A stretch of 64,000 nt of DNA from Micromussa lordhowensis (taxonomy: Eukaryota; Cnidaria; Anthozoa; Scleractinia; Lobophylliidae): the NCBI GenBank assembly GCA_964020085.1, contig OZ026607.1, forward strand, positions 14,765,041-14,829,040, in the 5' to 3' direction. A program made the position numbers and the translations under genes. The notes below the pieces were generated by a model. That model saw only the letters and a list, made by a program, of their open reading frames with translations. It was not told the DNA's origin and searched no databases. Within the stretch, counting starts at the first letter, position 1. Each line of letters begins with the position of its first letter. Positions 46,766-56,350 of the stretch are shown in pieces.

Positions 46766-46926
46766 TTTGTGAGTTATTCACAAAAAGTGCAAGGTGAATA
46801 GAGCATAAATAACAGATAGAGTACAAATAACAGATATTTGTACTCGCCTCATTCCTCCCAGCCGCGTGAAGATCAAAACCTTGGCAAGTCAGAATTTTTG
46901 GAAAAGAAATCGTTGGATAATAAATG

Positions 46927-47068
46927 TCTTATTAGACGTTTTGGTGTGTAGTATCGCTGTATATTTTTACCCGTTGTTTGTATTTTGACTCGCCCTACGG
47001 GCTCGTCAAACTACTGCACAACTCGTAAAAATATACAGCGATACTACACACCAAAACGTCTAATAAGA
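46927..47068. mobile_element. Foldback MITE inside the DIRS relic
   Basis: Perfect 44-bp inverted arms (46927-46970 and 47025-47068) starting TCTTATTAGACGTTTTGGTG. The centre is GACTCGCCCTACGGGCTCGT. Confidence 0.9.
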
Positions 47069-47139
47069 TATATATTCCACAGTTGATGACGCAGTTTAGA
47101 TAGAGAATTTTTTCTTAGAGGAATTCTGGTCTACCTTTT

Positions 47140-47560
47140 ATAACTTACAGTTTTACACAGATGCTGCACAATCTAGCCGATATGGCATCATATTTGGCAA
47201 GCACTGGGCAAGTGGCACATGGCTCGATGCATAAAAAGGAAATATTTCTGGAGTTTATTCCAATTGCTGTCAGTCTCAGTACATAGTGTGGTTGATTGAA
47301 AGACAAGAAGAGACCTTTTTTAATGAATAACGAGAGACTAGTTCTGGTCAGCAATAAGCAAGCAGCGAAAGAGACTGAGATTCTAGGGTTACTGTGCACA
47401 ATTGTTCTTATTTGCCTGATCGGAACAATATTTTCTTTAGGGCACGCCATATTTAAGAAGTAAAGAACGGGCTAGCTGATAGTTTGTCTTGTTTCCAGGT
47501 CAACAAATTCCAAACGTTGTCTCTGAGGGGTATGGATCCAACACCAACCCCGAGAACTGG
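47140..47560 (+). pseudogene. DIRS RNase H and linker remnant
   Basis: FYTDAAQSSRYGIIFGKHWA holds the first RNase H Asp. After several stops, LADSLSCFQVNKFQTLSLRG matches the end of the RNase H/linker block (xxADSLSRFQ). Confidence 0.6.
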
Positions 47561-47684
47561 GTAATAGACAAGCCCAGTTATGGGAAGCAAGTTTGAGTGC
47601 CACTGCGTTGAAAGTGGTAGTGCGTCGTCCATGGCAGATTCGTAAACATTATAAAAGAGATAACCAAAACCCCCGATTAATACG

Positions 47685-48425
47685 TTGGCCCCGTTCATCG
47701 CTTTTCTACCTGAGCAAAAATATGCAGCCTCCACAGTTGCAAGGTACATATCATTACTCGGTTATCCTAAACCATTAGCCTCTTTGTCTGACCCAACTAA
47801 GTCCGAAATGATTCAGGTCGCGTTGTGGGGCTACAGTAAATATAACATCCCGTAGATTCTCGGTTGCCTGTCACATTGCCAATACTTGAAGATATAGTAT
47901 TAGCATGTGAACACAAAAAATCATCATTATATAGTTGGGAATTTATTTAAGCAATGTATGCTATGGCATAGCTTTCTTTGCTGCTATAAGAGTTGGTGAA
48001 ATTACATCACGAGCTAATCAACCCCGTCAAAATATCATGGCTATCAGTCAAATAGTATTTTTTTGAAAACCAGAAAGGGTACGGTCAGTGCGATTAAGCT
48101 AACACTCAGGAATTACAAGCTTAGTGACACAGTAGATATACACCGAGAGAGGCCTGTTTGCTCAGATTAAAGGGACAGTCTCCCGGTCCTCTTTTCTGCT
48201 TGCCAGATGCCTCCCCAATATCTTGATCTTGCTTTGTGGCTGCTTTAACAGAAAAACTTTAATTTCGCAATTTGAATGTTTCCCAGTATAAGACGCACAG
48301 CTTAAGAACTGGATCCGCTAATTGGGAAGCAGCTAAGGGCATTTCAAACACACAGAATAAAGCCTTTGGAAGCTAGAAATCTAATGCTTTTTTACTATAT
48401 ACGCACTTCCACAACTGTATCTACA
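47685..48425 (+). pseudogene. DIRS tyrosine recombinase remnant
   Basis: APFIAFLPEQKYAASTVARY and SLSDPTKSEMIQVALWGYSK are the N-terminal SAM-like domain. AAIRVGEITSRANQPRQNIM carries the first catalytic Arg. THSLRTGSANW (48293-48325) carries the His-x-x-Arg pair, and a W and YIR that fit the nucleophile region follow at about 48370-48410. Stops are scattered. The enzyme would integrate circular DIRS DNA without target duplication. Confidence 0.65.
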
Positions 48426-48431
48426 CGCATC

Positions 48432-48437
<6 letters not shown>

Positions 48438-48465
<28 letters not shown>

Positions 48466-48523
48466 CTGAGTCAATAGCCCATGAGGCCGAAGGCCGGATG
48501 GGCTATTGACTCAGAGGCCATGA

Positions 48524-48542
<19 letters not shown>
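48438..48542. mobile_element. Foldback MITE
   Basis: Arms of about 45 bp: AACAATTATTCCTCGAGCCC... and its near-complement ending GGAATAATTGTT. The centre is GGCCGAAGGCCGG. It abuts the inverted repeat at 48529-48566. Confidence 0.8.
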
Positions 48543-48559
<17 letters not shown>

Positions 48560-48566
48560 GTTGGTC
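48529..48566. repeat. Left partner of a 38-bp inverted repeat pair
   Basis: GAGGAATAAT followed by TTAGTAAAATCCAACTAG and TTGGTC. Inverted partner at 51816-51853, about 3.3 kb away, flanking the Crypton-like gene. Confidence 0.75.
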
Positions 48567-48682
48567 AAAAAACTATCGAGACAAGCTTAAAGCTGGACTT
48601 TAATTCTTATTTGCCGCCAAAACAGTACAAATACGGGCAGGCGCACTCACTTACAATTCTTAAAACACGTGATTAAATTTGC

Positions 48683-48694
48683 AGTTCCTCGCAA
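48683..48694 (+). repeat. Target-site duplication of the Penelope-like insertion, left
   Basis: AGTTCCTCGCAA, repeated at 50004-50015. Confidence 0.8.
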
Positions 48695-48794
48695 GTTTTA
48701 GAGAAACATTTAAGAATAAAAAGTAGCGATATTAATACATGACGTTTCGGCGACGACATGTCACCATTATCAAATGTAAATAACTATTAGTTCA

Positions 48795-49606
48795 ATGGCG
48801 TTATATAAGCTTTTTCAGTTTAACGGTGACCTGTATGAGCAAATAGACGGCGTTGCAATGGGCTCACCATTAGGACCACTAATGGCAAAACCTTTATGTG
48901 CTCCATTGAGGAGAAACTTGCACACGAAAACAAGCTTCCCAATTTTTACAAACGATACGTCGATGATACCTTCGCTCTAGTACCTGATTTTGCCGCTGCT
49001 ACTGACTTCCTTTCAGTTCTGAGTGATGCGCACTCAGCAATCCAATTTACAATGGAAACAGCAGTCAACAACAGCTTACCTTTCGTAGACATGGTAATAA
49101 CTAAGACCAATAACCGCCTAAGTACCTGTGTCTACAGAAAAAAGACCAACAAAGGGCTTCTACTCCATTACCAGAGCCACGTGGATAACAGATATAAACG
49201 ATCGCTTATAAGAACTATGCTTGATCGCGCTAAACGACTGTCATCCTCACCGGACCTCTTCTCCAAAGAATGCCAGGACCTGAAAAAAATGTTTCTGAAA
49301 CTGAAATATCCTGCGAAACTTATTGATTCCATTTTCAAGAGATTTCTCGCTGCCCAAGACAAGAACCAAAACCGTATCGAGCCAGCCGACAGCCCTGTAC
49401 GAATCACTTTGCCTTACAAAGACCAGAAATCCGCCGATTCCGTTCGTAGGCAATTAAGCGACCTTGGAAAGAAAATCGATCGCGTAATACAGCCAGTATT
49501 TACAAGTAGGAAAATTTCTGAAGATTTAAAAGTAACGGAAGCAAAGCCATCACTTGTGAACCAACAATGCGTTGTAATTCGTGCGATTCGAATTATATAG
49601 GCTACA
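48795..49606 (+). pseudogene. Penelope-like reverse transcriptase, 5' truncated
   Basis: Starts inside the RT at FQFNGDLYEQIDGVAMGSPL. A frame break at GCAAAACC near 48886 (five A's restore it) leads to MCSIEEKLAHENKLPNFYKR and the catalytic YVDD (nt about 48956), then NSLPFVDMVITKT and VYRKKTNKG. Ends near 49600, where a small deletion separates it from the endonuclease. The N-terminal fingers are missing. Confidence 0.75.
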
Positions 49607-49836
49607 CGAGCCGACATCTCCATCTACGCATTGATGAACATAAATATTCCGTCATCGGAAAACATCTAAAGGACGAACACAACCAGACAGCGAACAATCT
49701 TCAAGAACAATTTAAAATCCTTAAGAAATGCCGCGGAAAGTTTGAGTGCCTTATTTATGAGATGCTATTAATAAGGAAAAAGAAACCAACTCTGAACACT
49801 CAAAAAGACTCCATACCAGCGAAACGTTTTACTTAA
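49567..49836 (+). CDS. Penelope-like GIY-YIG endonuclease
   Basis: An 89-codon frame reading CNSCDSNYIGYTSRHLHLRI then DEH, matching GIY-YIG (YIG..S..L..R...H), and a conserved tail ECLIYEMLLIRKKKPTLNTQ. Overlaps the end of the RT frame in another register. Confidence 0.7.
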   Translation: MRCNSCDSNYIGYTSRHLHLRIDEHKYSVIGKHLKDEHNQTANNLQEQFKILKKCRGKFECLIYEMLLIRKKKPTLNTQKDSIPAKRFT

Positions 49837-49940
49837 TTATGTTGATTCTTTTGTTTATCTCCGCCTCCACTTTATTCTAATGTATTTTCACACCTCCTTT
49901 CCTTTATATAACGCCATTGAACTAATAGTTATTTACATTT

Positions 49941-49968
49941 GATAATGGTGACATGTCGTCGCCGAAAC
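49941..49968 (+). ncRNA. Hammerhead-like core in the Penelope terminal repeat
   Basis: GATAATGGTGAC-ATGTC-GTCGCC-GAAAC: stem II (GGTGAC/GTCGCC, one G-T pair) and GAAAC are present, but the CTGATGA box is altered to TGATAAT. The inverted arm at 48744-48771 holds the same sequence. Probably an inactive or variant ribozyme. Confidence 0.4.
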
Positions 49969-50003
49969 GTCATGTATTAATATCGCTACTTTTTATTCTT
50001 AAA

Positions 50004-50015
50004 AGTTCCTCGCAA
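50004..50015 (+). repeat. Target-site duplication of the Penelope-like insertion, right
   Basis: AGTTCCTCGCAA, identical to 48683-48694. Confidence 0.8.
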
Positions 50016-50182
50016 CCGTAGAATGTCGCATGTGCAGGAGCTTTACATTTTTTTTTTCTCTGAAGGAGGCTATTTAAAGTACTCTTTAAGACAACCGATC
50101 AACTGGTTCAGTTCCTATTTTTGCACTAAAGTCAAAGGAAAAATAGTAATCTATCAGCTTGATTTGATTTCAGAATTATTGT

Positions 50183-51735
50183 TCAACGCATGTAGTTGTT
50201 GTTGACGATAGAGATGTTGCATCCATGGAAGTGGAAAGCCTGGGGAGCTTGAATTCTTACATCCTGATTATTCTCGATATGTTGAGATGAAGTAATGGCA
50301 GAACTTGTGCCAGGAGTTTGCAGAGCTGGGTTTTCTTTTGAGCTGGATAGCTGGTGAGCAATGGCCAGGTGAGAATCGCCTGCAACGAAACGGCTAAAAA
50401 TGTTGGACCTGTTTTCCTTTTGCTGAAGTGAAACCCTGGCATTGTAAGACTCGATTGAAGTGGTTGATTTATGTCCAGTTACTACCTTGATAAGTCTGTG
50501 TTCAACATTATGGTCAGATAGAACTGTAACCGAGATCGCCCAAACACAGTGGTTGGTCAAGTAGGGAATGATTGAGGCTGCGAGTGACATTGTTTTCATC
50601 GTATTTCCAAGAGTAGACTCGCCAATCGGCGAATTACAAAACAAAACCTGGTCTTTTCGAGCCTGGAACTTAGAACGCCTCTCTTGGACGTTAGAAAATA
50701 ATTTCTTGTTCTGGATTCAGGTGATTTAAGTAATTTTGTATTGTTTTTACCGGGCATCTTAGCGAATTCGGAAGTTCCCGTCTGATTCATCGTTGCTGTC
50801 ATGCAGACAGCCTTGGTGGTTCTTACTTCCCAGCAAATGTCTAAGCTCATAGTATTGGCGAGGTTGGGGGGTTGACTAGAGTGACAGCATTTCTTTTATA
50901 AGCTTTCTTTGATTATCGCCGCCTCTTTTTACCAAAATACAGAGTGATGTAGAACCAGGTAGTGCGCAACAACTGTGCGGGATCTTGTGTGTGACATTCG
51001 CCAAGCTGGCCGGTTCGGAAAAGCTGCTCTACTTGCTCTTTTTTAATAGGCTGTTTGTGGACTATTGGGCTAGCTTTTCCTTCTTGTGCGTTCTTCCTAC
51101 AAATGGCACTGAGGACATTGTTTGCAGTTTCAAAGTCAGGGTCTCCGGCAATGAACCACGGCTCGTTTATTGGTGGTTGTTTAAGGTATCGCTCTACTGC
51201 TGCTCGAATTGTACGGAGAGATGAAACTTTGAAATCTTTTCCGTCTTTCTGCTTCACTGCGGCATAAAGAACTTTCAGGCAGTCATTTAGCTCTTCTTTC
51301 TTCATCTCTTCTATCGGAGTTTCAAACCTTGTTTGGTTTGAAAACCATACCGGTAAAAAGTAGTTATTTTAGTTTGTCAAAAAGACGATAGAAATAGTAA
51401 TAGCCCTTTTCACGGTTAACTTTTCTCATTTGCATCACAATATAATCTAGCATGTATGTGAGGCAATTTCGGGCTATTTTGTAGTTTTAGCCCGAAATTG
51501 CCTCGCACCCACGTTGGATTACATTGTAATGCAAATGAGAAAAACTAACCGTGAAAAGGGCTATTGCAAAAGGAGTGAAATTTACGGCAACATTTGTCAA
51601 CGGTTCAAATTTATTTTGTGCATTTCATATTTAGTTGACTTCTTTGTAGATTTAGTTATAGATTTAAGTAATAATGAGCTCAAATACTCGTCCGATACTC
51701 CAGCAAAACGCGATTCAGCCGCCATTGGTTTGGTT
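50183..51735 (-). pseudogene. Crypton-like (DUF3504/KIAA1958-like) tyrosine recombinase, broken
   Basis: The minus strand starts near 51729 (MAAESRFAGVSDEYLSSLLL), is interrupted by a MITE at 51399-51565, then reads KKEELNDCLKVLYAAVKQKD, SSLRTIRAAVERYLKQPPIN and a WFYITLYFGK...R box. After stops and shifts come RCPVKTIQNYLNHLNPE, LTNHCVWAISVTVLSDHN, VTGHKSTTSIESYNARVSLQ. The second Arg of H-x-x-R is Trp (NHCVW, 50537-50554); the GH and the nucleophile Tyr (50444-50446) remain. A break at GGTAAAAAG near 50930 is fixed by one A fewer. The family is related to Crypton recombinases and often appears as gene-like repeats in corals. Confidence 0.7.
51399..51565. mobile_element. Foldback MITE inside the Crypton-like gene
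   Basis: Near-perfect arms from AATAGCCCTTTTCACGGTTA to TAACCGTGAAAAGGGCTATT, with an inner hairpin GAGGCAATTTCGGGCT/AGCCCGAAATTGCCTC. Confidence 0.9.
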
Positions 51736-51815
51736 TTCAAAGCCGGCGCTTTTCGCTAGTAGTGGGCTATAACAAATACTAGTAACTCAACAAACCGGAC
51801 CCTGCATTGATATTA

Positions 51816-51853
51816 GACCACTAGTTGGATTTTACTAAATAGTATTATTCCTC
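51816..51853. repeat. Right partner of the 38-bp inverted repeat pair
   Basis: Reverse complement of 48529-48566 with a few mismatches (CTAGTTGGATTTTACTAAAT core). Confidence 0.75.
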
Positions 51854-51859
51854 AACATA

Positions 51860-52340
51860 TCATATGCAGATCTTTTGCGCAGGGGCTAATTGTATCAACA
51901 TTCTTTGTATCTTACTAGTAGCCAAAAGTAATGGATATATTTGTTCCCGCGTTACGTTATAAAGTTGCCTGATTGGGAGCATTTGTGCAGGGGTCAACTA
52001 TTGCCTGAAAGGTGCAACTTATCTTAGAATGAGCTTATTTTACAATGTCTTGATCAAATCATGTGTACAGGGGCCACCTGGTGGTATGCCTTAAGCAGGT
52101 TTCAGTCCTCAGGAGGTCGACGTTCATTCAGGGCTGTTGCTCAAGGGCTCACAGTGCAACATACATTTGTTTGATGTTAAGTTATATAGCTGCCTGAACT
52201 TTTGTGTAGGGTCCAGTCGTATCCTAAAAGGTACAAGAAAACCTAATGAATAGCGCCGATATTATTAATGTTGGAAAGCAGGTTACCAATTTGTGCATGA
52301 GACCTAGTGTGCAGGAGCCACTTCATTCAATACCCTAAGA
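51860..52340. other. Non-coding stretch
   Basis: Words such as TGTGCAGGGGCCA and GTGCAGGAGCCACTT recur at 51967-51995, 52061-52080, 52310-52325 and 53030-53045. This weak dispersed repeat of unknown origin is the only structure seen. Confidence 0.45.
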
Positions 52341-52343
52341 CAG

Positions 52344-52620
52344 TTTGATTTTTTTTTTTTTTGGGGGGGGGGGGGACTAATGCAATTTTATTTACAAACT
52401 CCAACACTTACATTACTTACAGACTTACAGTACTAATATTACACTTACATTTACACTTACAATATACTTGTTAATTTTACTACTTAGACTGTCTTACACT
52501 ACATTATACATGCACTACTTTACAACACGATACTAAAAAAAAACATACGAAAACACTACGAAACTACATACAATGCGATACTAATGCTAGGAAGAACAAT
52601 ATTAATACTACAAATAAGAC
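52344..52620 (-). mobile_element. 3' end of an L1-like LINE, minus strand
   Basis: On the minus strand: GTAATGTAAGTGT-type repeats, AATAAA, then a C14 and A16 tail (plus strand T16-G14 at 52348-52377). Composition mirrors the 3' UTR of the LINE at 14930-15060. Confidence 0.55.
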
Positions 52621-53321
52621 AGTTTAAGTTACTAGGAGTTCATGCAGAACTTCTGCATTGCAATATAGTTGCAACATCGGGAACATTTGAGAAGGGGCCA
52701 ATTGTTTTCCTAAGAGATGCAACTAACTTTGAGAAAAGCTTAAAGGGGCTTCGTCACGGTATTTTGAGTTATTGCTATCAACGACAAAATTACCTCTAAA
52801 TTCAAGGAAACCTGAAAATAATACTTTACAAAGATAGAAAAACACTAAAGAGATAATACTAAACCATAAAGGAACAAGGATGGTTAAGGGTGGAGTAGAT
52901 TGACACGGATTAAAAACAACAAAATTGAAAAATTTAGGCTAAATTTTTCAAACCGTTTAACCGTGACGCAGCTCCTTTAAATATTTTGAGCCATGGTAAA
53001 CAAGTTAACAGTTGTAGATCAAACCACATGTGCAGGAGCCACTTGGTTGGATGCAATAATAATGTCTAATTTTTGCCGCCACTTTGTCCCTGCTCAATTT
53101 TGTGGGAGCTGTCAACTTCAATTTCACTTTTTTTTACTGGTGAAATTGCACTGATCACTGATTTAGGATTAATTGACATGTTATCACTGCATCAGGATTC
53201 AGGAATTGTTGCTTGTATATTATTACAACAGTAAGTTTAATTTGCTTATACTTTTAATTTCCTTTGCAATTGTGTCTTTTGGGGGAACACAGACTACTTA
53301 CCTTACATTCAAAGAAGTGGG
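52621..53321. other. Non-coding stretch
   Basis: Nothing recognised. Confidence 0.4.
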
Positions 53322-53385
53322 CATCTGTCTTTCGCTTACGACATCTTATTATTTCAAGGGAACTTTTCCAGAGGGGTACTCCTGG
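53322..53385 (+). pseudogene. GFP-like exon remnant (N-terminal half)
   Basis: One frame reads HLSFAYDIL; after a frame change and deletion comes FKGTFPEGYSW and then TAA. These are the two ends of the FP segment that surrounds the chromophore, which is itself deleted. Plus strand, opposite to the FP gene at 60400. Confidence 0.55.
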
Positions 53386-53389
53386 TAAC

Positions 53390-54049
53390 AAAGCGTGACT
53401 TATGAAGATGAGGGTATTTGCACTGCCTAAAGCGACCTAAGGTTAGTAAGATGTAAGGCTGTTGACCATGACGGGACGCACAGTGCTTCTACTGTAATTA
53501 CCAATAGAAATGGTACGAACTTTTCCTAGCATTCCTTACATACTTTCACTAGGGTTCTTTACCTTGCTGTCAGGGAGGGCGTCATAATCTGTTTTAGGGA
53601 CATGTCGATGTCATTAAATAAAAAAAATTAACCAGAAATGGCCGATGGAATAGGAGACAATCTTTAAAAAATAAAGAGTGAAAATAAAAAGTGTGTTCTG
53701 TCGAGTAATTCCCGACGCTTTCAAATGATGGCAGGCTCCCGGACTCCGCCAACGCCAATGATCTGGGACAAAATGAGTTCATTTTAAATCGGATCAAGTC
53801 TACACACGAGTGAAGAGAGACGTAAGGAGGAAAAAATGGAAGGTTGAAGATGTGAGTGGATAAAACCGGGAAAAGCCGCAATGAAAAACGAATTACACAA
53901 CAGGAAACCTTTCTCTCCTTCTCCAACTAAACCAAGTTCAGATCTACGAACTGAACCAAAGAGCCTACGATAGACGCTCAGCGCGAGGGGTGGGGGTAAA
54001 TTTCTTTGGTTACCCAATCAAAGCTATCACCATCAACTCATCGGCTTGC
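53390..54049. other. Non-coding stretch
   Basis: Minus-strand open frames at 53594-54017 show no domain. Confidence 0.35.
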
Positions 54050-54239
54050 ATCGATGCATAAAAGTAGAGTTAAGACTTTTTTATTTAATCGTTCTTTTTA
54101 AATCTCTGCTTTCCTTACAATTATTCGTTTTTATAAAAGTAAATTATCATATTAGTAAAGTAATGTTTATTTGTTTATAATAAGTAGCTTTGTTAAGCGC
54201 TGTTGGTTTTTTAGTAGAAATGGCGCTGTATAAATACAG

Positions 54240-54280
<41 letters not shown>

Positions 54281-54283
54281 CCG
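54050..54283 (+). mobile_element. L2-like LINE 3' tail
   Basis: TTAAGCGCTGTTGG and GAAATGGCGCTGTATAAATA followed by (ATT)n, the same 3'-end architecture as 41840-41927. Confidence 0.65.
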
Positions 54284-54520
54284 GGCGTATTAAAAAGAAC
54301 GTTTGATTAATCAATCTAAAACAGATCTTAAGAAATAAAGAGCTAGATGATCTGGAATACTTGTCTGAGTGTCTCCCTCCCTGTGGGAGCTACGTTCAGT
54401 ATTATAATGCTCGGCAATTGAAGTTATTGTGTAAAAAGTATCCCATGCGCAATTACTCAGCCGAGGGGAAAAAAGAACGCCAGGAGAAACTTAGTACTTG
54501 GAGAAAAGTGTGTCAGTACT

Positions 54521-55160
54521 TTAGGTGACCATGTAGGGCTGCCAATGACTTTTACTATTTACTTTGCCGTGTTGTTCCAGTACCTCTCTTTTTCTGGTAT
54601 TCCCTTCCCCACTTTCGCATTTAGGTCTCCAGTTATAGGCAGGATGTAATTCTGTTACACTTCTGCACCGTACTCTCTTGATGCTCGTAGAAATCATCTT
54701 TGCTCTCCATGCTCCCATCGTTGGTTGAGGATTATACATGTATCAACGTCAGCTTCGTATATTTTGGATAAAACCTTGCCCTGATGATTCGGCTGCTTTC
54801 TGGGGTCCACTCCATAAGACATCTAGCTGCTTGTTGTGACATCACAATCGCCACGCCTCCTTGGTGTATATTTTCTTCTCTTAAGTTTAGCTTGGATTTT
54901 CCGCTTCCTCGGCTTCCTGTCCATCTGCACTCGATAATACCCAAAATATCTAGTTTATATGTCTTCATTTCTCTTTCTACTTGGCCAGCTTTCCAAGTCT
55001 CGAACGTGGTTCTTACATTCCCGTTTCCTATCCTGGTTGTATGCTACGGATTCACGATCGGGACTGTAGGCGTTTGGTCTTTCTTTCGGCATTGGCCTAA
55101 AAGCGTCATCCTGCTACTACGAGCTCACGCCGCGTCACCGATGCTAATAGAGATTTGAAT
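54521..55160 (-). pseudogene. RTE/CFDP2-like LINE endonuclease remnant (minus)
   Basis: Minus frames read GNVRTTFETWKAGQVEREMK, TYKLDILGIIECRWTGSRGS, HQGGVAIVMSQQAARCLMEW, RIIRARFYPKYTKLTLIHV and GEGNTRKREVLEQHGK. Related to, but diverged from, the remnants in the two duplication copies. Confidence 0.7.
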
Positions 55161-55189
55161 GGGTTCCGTCTCTGTAATAACCTGTATTA

Positions 55190-56350
55190 AACTTTCTTCA
55201 ACAGAGTTTAAATGTATCTCCCTGCGAAGAAACCAAACGAAACTCGCCCAAAAACAAAATGAGCTACAAGAGTCAAGAGAGCATGAAATGTGCGTTATAG
55301 CCACAAGATGAAAAGCTAAGCAAAAGGAGGAAAAAGCACTAAATACTTTCTTAATCTGAAGAAAAAGACATTATACAAGCAAATTTATTCCTTAGCTTAC
55401 TTTGGATGATGCTATCGTAATCACAGACTAAAAGGACCTAAAAGGATGTAATTAACGAACAGGAGCGTCATTTTGAAGGGCTTTACACCTCTAGGAAAAC
55501 TCAAGCGGGAACTTTGGGCAGATCATTTTTCCACCTACTTCAATCAAGGTAATACAAGACCCAAGGCGACATTTCCGTGAAGGAATGTTTGCAAGCTCTT
55601 AAGGCTATGGGTGATGGTAAAAGTCCTGGGATGGATGGTTTTACTGCGGAATTTTATTTTCTTTCTTTCGAAGCACCTCGGCTATGATTTTTTGCGGTCA
55701 ATTAATTTCTTCTATAGCTTTTGGTGAAATGTCGGTTACTCAGAGAAGTACACTCATAGCTACCTTACCTAAACCATACAAGACAAAGTTCTATTTAAAT
55801 CATCGGAGACCGATCTCTTTACTTGGGGTCGGTTATAAACTAGCTTCAGCTGTCATCGCAAATCGTCCTAAGAAGGTTCTCCCAGACATTATATCTCATA
55901 CGCGAAAAGGCTCTCTTAAGAACAGGTCTATAGCCGAAAATACTAGGCTGATTTAACATATTATAGATAAACTAAATTCCAATAACCAAGAGGGCTTACT
56001 ACCATCAATTGATTTTGAGAAAGCATTCGATTCGATGGAATGGAACTTCCTTCATGAACCGGCCAATTTTTTTTTTTTTTTTTTTTTTTTTAATCTCGGG
56101 GAGTGTGTAATTCAGTGGGTTTAAACCTTTTACAAAAATATCAATAGCTCCATTCTATACAATGGTCAGAGTTCAGTTTCTTTTTTCGGTCTCGAGCGGT
56201 GTTAGGCAGGGGGATCCCCTTTCACCATACCTGTTCATTATTTGTGCTGAACTTCGTGCAGACGCAATAAACCAAAATGGTCAAATAAAAGGAATTTCCG
56301 TTAATAATATAGAATTTTTGCTTGCACAGTTCGCGGACTAAGGTACGGAA
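55190..56350 (+). pseudogene. L1-like LINE ORF2 relic (RT)
   Basis: Pieces in order: KRHYTSKFIPQLTLDDAIVI, AEFYF region, YLNHRRPISLLGVGYKLASA, IDFEKAFDSMEWNFL, GVRQG near 56205 and FAD at 56332 directly followed by a stop. A T23 run interrupts at 56068. A 90-codon stretch (55684-55956) remains open by chance. Confidence 0.7.

Larger units (their letters stand above)
46410..48425 (+). mobile_element. DIRS-like retrotransposon relic
   Basis: Plus-strand blocks in DIRS order: an N/P-rich segment (46416-46567, ending VLNWLTGGFS), start of the reverse transcriptase (46620-46765), RNase H (about 47140-47560) and tyrosine recombinase (47685-48425). Each block has stops or shifts. A foldback element at 46927-47068 interrupts RT and RNase H. 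Split direct or inverted terminal repeats were not found. Confidence 0.7.
48695..50003 (+). mobile_element. Penelope-like element with inverted terminal repeats
   Basis: About 1.3 kb. A ~98-bp inverted repeat (48711-48809 and 49904-50002) encloses a truncated reverse transcriptase and a GIY-YIG endonuclease, and the whole is bounded by a 12-bp duplication. Inverted pseudo-LTRs are a known structural variant of Penelope-like elements. Both repeat arms contain a hammerhead-like core. Confidence 0.85.
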
